This document shows, in pieces, positions 25,110-32,704 of a stretch of DNA of 64,000 nt; within the stretch, counting starts at the first letter, position 1, and each line of letters starts with the position of its first letter. The stretch lies in assembly GCA_015075515.1 (NCBI GenBank), contig JABTUE010000001.1, positions 949,001-1,013,000 of the forward strand, given 5' to 3'. Made by a program: the position numbers and the translations under genes. The notes under the pieces were generated by a model. That model was given only the letters and a program-made list of their open reading frames with translations, was not told the origin of the DNA and did not search any database. The stretch is from Planctomycetota bacterium. Its GTDB lineage: Bacteria > Planctomycetota > UBA8742 > UBA2392.

Positions 25110-27326
25110 TCAGGCGCGGGCGCGTCGCAACCGCAGCGCAACCGCAAGCCCCGCCAGGGCAGCAGCCAGGGCCAGCAGGTTTGCACCGCCCTGTCCGGCG
25201 CTGCAGCCCCCGCCGCTGTCTTTTTTCTTGCCGCCTCCACCGCCGCCACCGGCCGTGTTGCCCAGGAAGTTGATGACATAGGTGCCGTTGGTGGAGGAGT
25301 TGCTGGTTATCGTGGCCACAAACCCGAACGCCCCGGCGGCCAGCGGTGTTACGGTGACACGGAACATTGTACCCGTGCGGTCGCCATCGGCGGCGCTGAG
25401 CGTGGATGCCGCCGTCACGGTGATATTCGCCGTGCAGTTGTTCTGGCCGGTGACTGTGACGCCGGTGATGTTGAGCGCCGCCGCGCCGGCGTTGAGAATC
25501 CAGAAGTCACGGCTGAGTGTCTGCACGCCCGTGTTGGTCACGATCACATTGCCGCCGTTGGCCACGGCCGTGCCCAAGGGTGCCTCGATCTGGATGACGG
25601 GCTGGGCTGTGGACTGGATGGTGCCCGAAAACGTGAAGACATAGTTGCCCGTGTTGGTCGTGATTGTCACGGTGCCGTTGAACGGCCCGGCGGCCACGTT
25701 CGGATCAATGTCCAGGTCAAACGTGTCAAACTGATCCGCCATCAGGGTCCAGGGCGGCGTTGTCGCGGGCGTCACACTGACCGTGCCGTTGGTCATGCTG
25801 GCGCTGATGGCCGTGATGTCCACGTCGGCTGACCCGATGTTGCGGATCGTGAACGTGCCACCGATGCTGGTGCCGCCGACCACCAGCCCGTACAGCGTGA
25901 AATTCTTGCCGTTGGGGACAAACTGCCCGGCCGGTTCCTCGACCACCACACCGGGCAGGGCTGCGCCGACCCAAACGTCGTCAATGCCGAAGCCTTCGTA
26001 GTTCACCGAGCCGTCGGACACGAACTGGAACCGCAGCAGAACGTTGGCCTGGCCGGCAAGACCGGTCAACTGGCGCGTAGCCACGACCCAGCCGCCGGAA
26101 CCGTCGGCCCAGGCGTCGCCGCCATCGGCATAGGCGTACATGTAATCCAGGGCGCTTTCGTTGTACCAGTTGTTGGGGTCGCCGTAGGCACCAACGGCCT
26201 GCCAGGTGAAACCGCCGTCGGTGCTGGCCTGAAGTACCAGACCGTCGTAGCCGGATTCGCTGTCATAGTTGATCGCAAAACGGATGTAGGGATCGGCGGT
26301 CAGCCCGCTGAAGTTGAAGCGCGGGCTGTTCAAGGAGCTGATCTCGTTGTCCAGGTAGTTGCCCGACAGGTTGGTGACCCAGGCCTGGGTTCCCGACGCG
26401 GCAGAGCTGATGGATGTTCCCGCTGGCGTGCCCAGCGCCCAGGAGCTGCCGACAAACCGGTACGCAGCGCCCCAGCCGCCCGACCCGTCTTCGAAGTTCT
26501 CGAAATACGGCAGGTTGCTGACCGACCCGACGGCCACGCCGGACACCGAAGTGTACCAGGCCGCTTCATCCGTGTCCGACGACGGGATGTTGATGTCAAA
26601 GAAGAAGCCGCCCGGGTTGTTTGCGTCAATCTGGACGTGGAACGTGGTGCTGACCCCCGGGGCAAGCGACGCGCTCAGGGGCTGGGTGATGGTCACGCTG
26701 CAGTTGGATTCGTTGGTGGCGCTTACGGTGCCCAGCGTCAGCGTGGCCGCCGTGCCGGCATTGCGGATGGTGAAGGTGCGTTGGTGGCCGCCGGCAAGAA
26801 TCGTTCCCAGGTTGGTGCGGCAGGCGTGGAAGATCTCGACGCCAGGGGCCTGAAGTACCTGGATTTCCGGATCAGAGCGCACCTTGTCGGCAACGGCTGT
26901 GCTGGGCGTGAAGCTGGCCGTCCAGGCGCCGAACTCGTCGCCGTCGTAGCCGCAGATCAGGATATAGTAGGTAGTGCCCGCCGTCAGACTAAGGCCAAGC
27001 AGCTCACTGGCGGTTGTACCCAGCGAGGGATGGTCGTCGTCGGCCCCGATGCAGTTGGTCAACGGGCCATAGGGGTCAAAGGAGTTCTGGTAGATGGCCA
27101 GAAACCCGTCCATGGTCGTGTAGTTCGCAACCACATCGTACATGCCGGTTGTCGGAACCCGGAACGGCCGCACTTGGTAACGAGTCGGATAATCGCCCAG
27201 TGTAGTCGGCGGTATGCCGGAACCGGGGCGAATGAAGATATCGCCGTTGGTGGTGTCGCCGGCAAACTGCGCATACAGCGGCGTCATACCGAGCAGCAGA
27301 ACAAGAAGTACCAATGGAATGCGCAT
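25110..27326 (-). CDS. Large secreted surface protein with choice-of-anchor-D-like repeats and C-terminal sorting tail
   Basis: The start at 27326 gives a signal peptide ('MRIPLVLLVLLLGMTPLYA') behind GGAGA. The 738-residue product begins with a pre-peptidase-like domain (about 20-150). It contains three Ig-like 'choice-of-anchor D' units of the type 'TFTIRNAGTAATLTLG', 'TFTIRNIGSADVDITAI' and 'DFWILNAGAAALNITGV'. Between them (about 270-480) is a jelly-roll segment ('YFENFEDGSGGWG' to 'GFGIDDVWVG') like those of MAM or immune-inhibitor-A-type domains. The end is poly-Gly, KKKDSGGGC, a hydrophobic helix and an Arg-rich tip, a Cys-containing sorting signal of the MYXO/Synerg/JDVT-CTERM kind. 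No catalytic residues were found. It is likely an adhesin or surface structural protein. Confidence 0.8.
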   Translation of the reverse strand: MRIPLVLLVLLLGMTPLYAQFAGDTTNGDIFIRPGSGIPPTTLGDYPTRYQVRPFRVPTTGMYDVVANYTTMDGFLAIYQNSFDPYGPLTNCIGADDDHPSLGTTASELLGLSLTAGTTYYILICGYDGDEFGAWTASFTPSTAVADKVRSDPEIQVLQAPGVEIFHACRTNLGTILAGGHQRTFTIRNAGTAATLTLGTVSATNESNCSVTITQPLSASLAPGVSTTFHVQIDANNPGGFFFDINIPSSDTDEAAWYTSVSGVAVGSVSNLPYFENFEDGSGGWGAAYRFVGSSWALGTPAGTSISSAASGTQAWVTNLSGNYLDNEISSLNSPRFNFSGLTADPYIRFAINYDSESGYDGLVLQASTDGGFTWQAVGAYGDPNNWYNESALDYMYAYADGGDAWADGSGGWVVATRQLTGLAGQANVLLRFQFVSDGSVNYEGFGIDDVWVGAALPGVVVEEPAGQFVPNGKNFTLYGLVVGGTSIGGTFTIRNIGSADVDITAISASMTNGTVSVTPATTPPWTLMADQFDTFDLDIDPNVAAGPFNGTVTITTNTGNYVFTFSGTIQSTAQPVIQIEAPLGTAVANGGNVIVTNTGVQTLSRDFWILNAGAAALNITGVTVTGQNNCTANITVTAASTLSAADGDRTGTMFRVTVTPLAAGAFGFVATITSNSSTNGTYVINFLGNTAGGGGGGGKKKDSGGGCSAGQGGANLLALAAALAGLAVALRLRRARA

Positions 27327-27525
27327 CTCTAGAGTCTCCGGGCGGGTTTGGAACGGGATGGTTGCCAGCAATGCAACGAACGCACAGACGGTACAGACTG
27401 CACTGGCCGATGCAACACTTGCGACCAATGTTTTGAGCCTCGTTTTCGGTGCTGCGCCTGTGGCGGCCTGACGCCGCCGTGAAGGAACGTGGCGCTGGTG
27501 TTGCTTTAAGCGGCCGCCGAACTTC

Positions 27526-28635
27526 CTATTTTCTACCGGCCACAGCGGCCAGGACAGCGCCGGCCACTTCGTCCACCTGGGCGTCGCTCATGGTGTCAAA
27601 CACGGGCAGGCTCAGGCAGTCGCGGCACAGGGCCTCGGCTGCGGGCAGGTCGCCGGGTTTGCCCCCGCAGTCCTTGAAACATTCCTGCAGGTGCAGCGGC
27701 ACGGGGTAATAGATGCCGCAGCCGATGCCCTGCTCGCCCAGCTTCTTCATCACCGCGTCCCGCCCGGGCAGCAGCACCGTGTACTGGTGGTAGATATGGC
27801 TGTTGCCGGGGCTTACTTTGGGCGTGATCACGGGGCTGCCCGCAAAGCGCGCGTTATAGCGCGCGGCAACCTCGGCCCGGCGTTTGTTCCAGGCATCCAG
27901 GTGTTTCAACTTCACGCTCAGCACCACCGCCTGCAGGGCATCCAGCCGGCCGCAGATTCCCACCAGCTTGTTGTAATAGCGCGGGCGTTCGCCGTGCACA
28001 CGCAACAACCGTATGCGGTCGGCCAGTTCGTCGTCGTCCGTCGCCATCATGCCACCGTCGCCGGCGCCACCCAGATTTTTGGTCGGGTAAAAGCTGAAAC
28101 AGCCGATGTGCGACAGCGTGCCGGCCTTGCGCCCGTGGCGGGTGGCGCCAAAGGCCTGGGCGGCGTCTTCGACCACCGTGAGTTTGTGGGCCTGGGCCAG
28201 TTTGTTTACGCCCTCCATATCGGCGCACTGGCCGTACAGGTCCACGGGGATGATTGCCCGAGTCCTGGTTGTCACCTTGGCAGCGGCAGACTTCAGGTCA
28301 ATATTGAACGTGTCGCGTTCCACGTCGCAGAACACGGGTTTCAGGTTCAGCCGCGCCACGGCGCCGGCCGTGGCAAAGAACGTAAACGCCGGGACAATCA
28401 CTTCGTCGCCGGGCTTCAGCCCGGCGGCCATGAGTCCCAGCAGCAGCGCGTCAGAGCCGTTGCTGACGCCGATGGCGTGCCTGGTGCCCAGATAGGCCTG
28501 GGCTTCTTTCTCGAACTGTTCGACATACTTGCCCAGTACAAAGGCCTGTTCATCAAAGACCTGGCCGACCAGGGCCATGACTTCGGGTTTGATGGTCTGG
28601 TACTGAGCGCGCAGGTCAAGAAACGGCACGGCCAT
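27526..28635 (-). CDS. DegT/DnrJ/EryC1/StrS-family sugar aminotransferase
   Basis: This 369-residue PLP enzyme is of the type that aminates nucleotide-linked keto-sugars for surface polysaccharide or antibiotic sugars. The conserved start is 'VPFLDLRAQYQTIKPEV'. The cofactor region is 'VSNGSDALLLGL' and the Asp-Ala-Ala-Gln stretch 'VVEDAAQAFGA'. The Schiff-base Lys186 lies in 'SFYPTKNLGG'. The ATG at 28635 follows GGAGG. No other polysaccharide gene is adjacent, so its substrate is unknown. The gap before the next surface-protein gene (27327-27525) contains nothing I can assign. Confidence 0.9.
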   Translation of the reverse strand: MAVPFLDLRAQYQTIKPEVMALVGQVFDEQAFVLGKYVEQFEKEAQAYLGTRHAIGVSNGSDALLLGLMAAGLKPGDEVIVPAFTFFATAGAVARLNLKPVFCDVERDTFNIDLKSAAAKVTTRTRAIIPVDLYGQCADMEGVNKLAQAHKLTVVEDAAQAFGATRHGRKAGTLSHIGCFSFYPTKNLGGAGDGGMMATDDDELADRIRLLRVHGERPRYYNKLVGICGRLDALQAVVLSVKLKHLDAWNKRRAEVAARYNARFAGSPVITPKVSPGNSHIYHQYTVLLPGRDAVMKKLGEQGIGCGIYYPVPLHLQECFKDCGGKPGDLPAAEALCRDCLSLPVFDTMSDAQVDEVAGAVLAAVAGRK

Positions 28636-28698
28636 CGGGCACCTCCGGCCGGGACTATACACCGGCGGTGGCGCGGCGCGAGCGCACGCGGCAAAGTG

Positions 28699-29586
28699 CT
28701 ACTTGTCGCGGGGGCGGTCGTCTTTGGGCAGCAGGCCCTTGCGTTCGGCGGGGCGGGCGCCGTTGTCAGGTAACGGGCGCTCGCGATCGGGGCGTTTGCG
28801 TTCCTGTTCGTTCCATTGGGAGCGCAGTTCGCGGCGCACCAGCTCGACGGCCTTTTCCAGTCCCAGACCGCGCAGTTCTTCAAGCGTCTTCTGGCGGCGT
28901 TCGGGTGACAGGCGCTGCAGCAGCATGTCCAGCGTGCCCAGGTCGGCCATGGCCTGGCGCAGTTCGGCGCGGGCGGTTTCGTCGCCGGCAGCGGCGGCGC
29001 GGCGCAGGTCAGCCACGCGCGGATCCAGAAAGCTGATGCGCTCCAGACGTTCGCGGCCGTCTTCGGCCAGACGTTCGCGCACAAGGCGCATGCGTTCTTC
29101 GGGCCGCATGGTCTTGGCGCGCTCACGCTCTTCGGGGGTCAGGGCCATCTGGCCGCGCTGGATAAGCAGCATTTCGTACAGGGCGCGGGCGCGGTCGGGG
29201 CGCTCGTTGGCGCGCTTGAAGGCCGCCGGGTTGGCGCGGCGCAGCATGTCGAGCTCGCGGCTGACGGTGTACAGGCGCACGCGCTCCAGGTACGGCAGTT
29301 TGCGCACCTGTTCGAGGTTTTCGCGCTGCTTGTCCGTGAGCATGGGCCGGCCTTCGGCCACGTTTTTCAACAGTTCGGTCTGGGCCTCGCGCGGCAGGCG
29401 CTTGAGAACCTTCAGCCGGCGCTTGAGCAGTTCCTGGCGCTGGGGGGTCAGGGAATCAAACCAGCGGCGTAGCTCGGCCGTGCGGGCGTCCTCAGCGGGC
29501 GGTGTCTGGGCGGCAACCGGCCGCAGCGAGGCGCACAGCACCAGCAGCGACAGAAGCGGAAAAACCAGCAGGGCGCGCGGGGTCAT
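28699..29586 (-). CDS. Secreted Arg/Glu-rich helical protein of unknown function (DUF3106-like)
   Basis: The 295-residue product has a signal peptide ending in 'RPVAAQTPPAED'. The rest is a highly charged helical protein with repeated 'LTPQRQELLKRRLKVLKRLPREAQTEL', 'LTDKQRENLEQVRKLPYLERVRLY' and 'LTPEERERAKTMRPEERMRLV' modules. This pattern is common in DUF3106-like proteins found beside anti-sigma genes and can resemble Spy/CpxP-type periplasmic chaperones. The ATG overlaps the upstream stop by four bases (ATGA) and has an excellent GGAGG, so the two genes are translationally coupled. The specific function is unknown. Confidence 0.65.
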   Translation of the reverse strand: MTPRALLVFPLLSLLVLCASLRPVAAQTPPAEDARTAELRRWFDSLTPQRQELLKRRLKVLKRLPREAQTELLKNVAEGRPMLTDKQRENLEQVRKLPYLERVRLYTVSRELDMLRRANPAAFKRANERPDRARALYEMLLIQRGQMALTPEERERAKTMRPEERMRLVRERLAEDGRERLERISFLDPRVADLRRAAAAGDETARAELRQAMADLGTLDMLLQRLSPERRQKTLEELRGLGLEKAVELVRRELRSQWNEQERKRPDRERPLPDNGARPAERKGLLPKDDRPRDK

Positions 29587-30227
29587 TCGCGGTCCTCCGC
29601 GCGGTCAATTTGACGCAGCAGTTCCAGATCTTCCACCAGCGCCAGGTCTTCGGGCTGCTGGATGCGATCCAGGGCCAGAAACGCGTCGGCGTCAAGTTTC
29701 CTGAGCAGTTCCAGGTCGTTGGCGCTCAGACGGTCCAGGCGTGCCGGGTCAATCCGGTCGTGGGCTTCAGCCAGATAGCCCAGATCGTCCCAGTCATCAT
29801 CGGGCTCGGTCACCACCGGCGACCGGTTGTCGGGCCGGGTTTGTTCGGCGGTTTGGCCGGGGTTGTCGGGTTCGCGGCCCGGGTTGTCATAGAACGCGAT
29901 CACGCCGACGGCGATCAACACGCCCGCGGCCAGAGGCCCCACCAGTTTGAGCAGCCAGGCCGCGCGCCGGGCGCCCACGGATTCGTCGCCCATGACGCGG
30001 GCCTGGTGGAACCGGGCCCAGAACGCGCCGGGCAGCGCCGCCGAAGGCTCGGGTATATCGTAGGCCTCCAGCAGGCGTTCGAGTTCGCGCTCAGATCCGA
30101 TGGCCCGGCGCAGGGTTTCGTCGCTTTCGGCGGCGCGCAGGATTTCGTTGGCGCGGGCCGGGTCAAGACGGCCCCGAACCAGTTCGGGGATATCTTCGGC
30201 ATAGCGCTGGAAGTGTTCGTCAGTCAT
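29583..30227 (-). CDS. Anti-sigma-factor-like single-pass membrane protein
   Basis: The 214-residue protein has a ~90-residue cytoplasmic N-terminus ('IPELVRGRLDPARANEILRAAESDETLRRAI', similar to the start of zinc-less anti-sigma domains). One membrane helix follows at about 93-112 ('LVGPLAAGVLIAVGVIAFY'), then an Asn/Pro/Asp linker and a Leu/Asp-rich outer segment. In other genomes this gene type follows an ECF sigma gene. Here no sigma gene is beside it; the nearest is at 10081-10617. Coupling with the DUF3106-like gene is clear from the four-base overlap. Function as a sigma-factor regulator is inference. Confidence 0.55.
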   Translation of the reverse strand: MTDEHFQRYAEDIPELVRGRLDPARANEILRAAESDETLRRAIGSERELERLLEAYDIPEPSAALPGAFWARFHQARVMGDESVGARRAAWLLKLVGPLAAGVLIAVGVIAFYDNPGREPDNPGQTAEQTRPDNRSPVVTEPDDDWDDLGYLAEAHDRIDPARLDRLSANDLELLRKLDADAFLALDRIQQPEDLALVEDLELLRQIDRAEDRE

Positions 30228-30295
30228 GATTTTGCGCCGTCAAAGCGGTTCATTCAGGTGTTAAACCCGCTGCATCGGCAGGGGTAGCGAAAAAA

Positions 30296-32704
30296 GTGTC
30301 CGCCCTGGCCCCCCATCCGCGTTCACGTAAACCGCTTCTGTGGCTGGTGTTGCTGCTGTTTGTCCTGACCGGCGCGGGGGTGGGGTGGCTGCTGGCACTC
30401 CCGGCTCAGGGCCGGCCGATTCGCCCCCAGCCCGAGCCTGAACAGCCGGGCCTGCTTGTCGTGAATCGGCCGGTCCCGCCGCCGGCGGGAATCACCCCGT
30501 TGCCCCCGCCGCCGGCTGAGGATCCTCCGCCACCGCCCAAAGTGTTGCCGGAAATTACCCTGCCTCCCCTGACGCGCTTTCGGCGCCTGGTTCTTGAGGC
30601 CGACACAGTGTTGGAGCTGGCGCACCCCGACACCCGCGCCAACGCCGCGCGCGTGGAGCATCTGGACGCCACGCTGCGCGCGCTGGATTCGCGCTTTGCG
30701 CCGCTGTCGGCGGCACTGCGCGAAGGCGACATTTCACCCGCCGAGTGGGACATGCTGGTGGAGGAGGGCATCCGCCAATTCCGCCGCCCCGACGTGGCCA
30801 CCGAAGCCCACCGCATCGAGCGCAGTCCCCGTGTGGCAATCTGGCTGCGCCAGGGTGCGCGCCTGCCGCCGGGCGAAAACGAGGCACCGCCGGGCGTGAG
30901 CATCCCCCTGGGTCGCCGGCTGCAGGAGGCCGTAAGCGCCGAGACCGCAGGCCGCTGGCTGGAGGCCATGGAGTCCGAATACGGCCGCACGGATTTCGGC
31001 GCCGCACCGGCCAACCTGCCCTTTGACATCGTGATCTTCGGCAGCGCGTTTGAGTACCAGGAATATTCGCGCAAGCGGCTGGGGTTGAATGTGCCCGCCT
31101 GGTCGGCGGGTTTTTACAGCAGTGTCTGGGATGTTGCCTGCACCCCGATCCTGGAGACCACCAGCCTGGCCGAGGTGCTGCGCCACGAGATGTTCCACGG
31201 CCTGCAGGCGCACCTGGCGCCCCAGAGCCTGCTGGTTCCCTGGTTTGCCGAGGGCAGCGCGGAATGGCTGGACAAGGCCCCGCCCCAGGGCGGCAAGCCG
31301 CGAACGCACCGCGATTTCGCGTCGGCCGCGGCGGGGTATCTGGCCACGCTGGTGGACCAGGGCTATGTGTTGAATCTGCGCGAGTTTCTGGCGCTGGACG
31401 TGCCGGCATTTTATGCCCGGCCCGAACTGCACTATCTGCTGGCCTATTGCTTTGTGGATTTTCTGAGGGCCGAAGAAGACCTGCGCGAGGTGTACTTTCG
31501 GTTCTGGAAGCTGATGGTCGAAGGTGCCACCGCCCAGAACGCCTTTGACCGCAGTTTCGGCCTGCTGGATCTGGACGACTTGCAGCGCCGCTTTCTGGCC
31601 CGGCTGCGCGCAAGCCCGCGCAACAGCCGCGCCCCGCGCTTTACACACGACGGTGCGCCCGAATTCTTTGACCGCATGCCCGCGCGTCTGGAGGGTCATG
31701 CCGCACCCGCGGCCGAGGGCAAAATCAGCGACGCCTGGTACGAAATCCTGGGCAAGCTCGAGGCCGCGGGCTTCAGTGTGCCGTCCACAACCTATCTGCG
31801 CGGCAGCTACGACCGTGTGGTGATCGCCATTGACCACACCGAGAGCATGGACCAGCGCATGGACCCCAAGTTGTTTGACCACGACGCGCTGGGGCGCTGG
31901 CTGTTTTCCATGCGTTACGCCGGCACGCTGTCGCTCAAGCGCGCCACGCCGGCGGGCGACAACGAGGAAGAAGTGCCGCCGGCCGTACTGATGACACTGG
32001 TGGATGCCGTGCTGACCGGCCGGACAGAAGCATTTGTGGCGGCCTCGGGCATCAAGATCGGACCCGAGGTCGAAAAGGACATCCGCACCAACTGGGAACG
32101 CTCCGATCTGCAGGGCCGCGTACTGGAACACTACAGGCGGCGCGAACTGGCGCGCATCACTGCCGAGAGCATCCTGTGGTACTGGGCTACCCGCCAGACC
32201 GAAGCCGACGTGACCGTTGCGGACTTTCACGTCGCGGTCCAGACCAGGTCGCTCAAGGCCGCGTTCCGCACCAAGGGCCAGGTCTCTCAACGTACCCCGG
32301 TGCAGGATCTGTTCCGTGAACTGGAACAGCGCCATCGCGCGCCCGCCGGACTGTCTGGCGCCGACACCGACTGGTGGCAGGCACTGCAAACGGTGGTTGC
32401 CCAGGCCGCCGGCAGCGACGGCAAGCGCGTGGCCTGTTTGCTGTTTACCGACGGCCCCAACAGCACGGGCTTCTACGGCCACCTGGAAGCCGGCCGCAAC
32501 GACGAGATCTACATGCGCGACCAGCGCAACATGGCCCGTGCCTTTGCCGAATTGTGGAACGCCAGCGGGCTGGGCGGCGACGGCGCGACCAGCGTCATGC
32601 AACTGGTCGCCCTGCCCGGCGCCGAGGCCCAGGGGCTGGAAGAACTCACCGTGGCCTGTCCGCAGGCACGGCTGGATGCCTGGTGGCCACGTTTCAGGAA
32701 GTGA
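30296..32704 (+). CDS. Membrane-anchored DUF1570-like metallopeptidase with vWA-like C-terminal domain
   Basis: The 802-residue protein probably starts at GTG 30296 just before an N-terminal membrane anchor (about 14-34), then a Pro-rich linker (40-90). A gluzincin-type peptidase region carries HEMFH at 297-301 and the third-ligand segment EGSAEW at 319-324, matching the planctomycete DUF1570 pattern. The C-terminal third looks like a von Willebrand A domain: 'VVIAIDHTESM' resembles a MIDAS (DxTxS) and 'ACLLFTDGPNSTGF' the later MIDAS loop. A long helical insertion lies between them. Proteolysis of an unknown exported substrate is inferred. The 3' end overlaps the convergent molybdoenzyme gene by 11 bases. 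Confidence 0.7.
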   Translation: MSALAPHPRSRKPLLWLVLLLFVLTGAGVGWLLALPAQGRPIRPQPEPEQPGLLVVNRPVPPPAGITPLPPPPAEDPPPPPKVLPEITLPPLTRFRRLVLEADTVLELAHPDTRANAARVEHLDATLRALDSRFAPLSAALREGDISPAEWDMLVEEGIRQFRRPDVATEAHRIERSPRVAIWLRQGARLPPGENEAPPGVSIPLGRRLQEAVSAETAGRWLEAMESEYGRTDFGAAPANLPFDIVIFGSAFEYQEYSRKRLGLNVPAWSAGFYSSVWDVACTPILETTSLAEVLRHEMFHGLQAHLAPQSLLVPWFAEGSAEWLDKAPPQGGKPRTHRDFASAAAGYLATLVDQGYVLNLREFLALDVPAFYARPELHYLLAYCFVDFLRAEEDLREVYFRFWKLMVEGATAQNAFDRSFGLLDLDDLQRRFLARLRASPRNSRAPRFTHDGAPEFFDRMPARLEGHAAPAAEGKISDAWYEILGKLEAAGFSVPSTTYLRGSYDRVVIAIDHTESMDQRMDPKLFDHDALGRWLFSMRYAGTLSLKRATPAGDNEEEVPPAVLMTLVDAVLTGRTEAFVAASGIKIGPEVEKDIRTNWERSDLQGRVLEHYRRRELARITAESILWYWATRQTEADVTVADFHVAVQTRSLKAAFRTKGQVSQRTPVQDLFRELEQRHRAPAGLSGADTDWWQALQTVVAQAAGSDGKRVACLLFTDGPNSTGFYGHLEAGRNDEIYMRDQRNMARAFAELWNASGLGGDGATSVMQLVALPGAEAQGLEELTVACPQARLDAWWPRFRK

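Noticed and set aside
27327..27525. Gene in the gap between the surface protein and the aminotransferase
   Set aside because: Only short frames without ribosome sites or family similarity are found.
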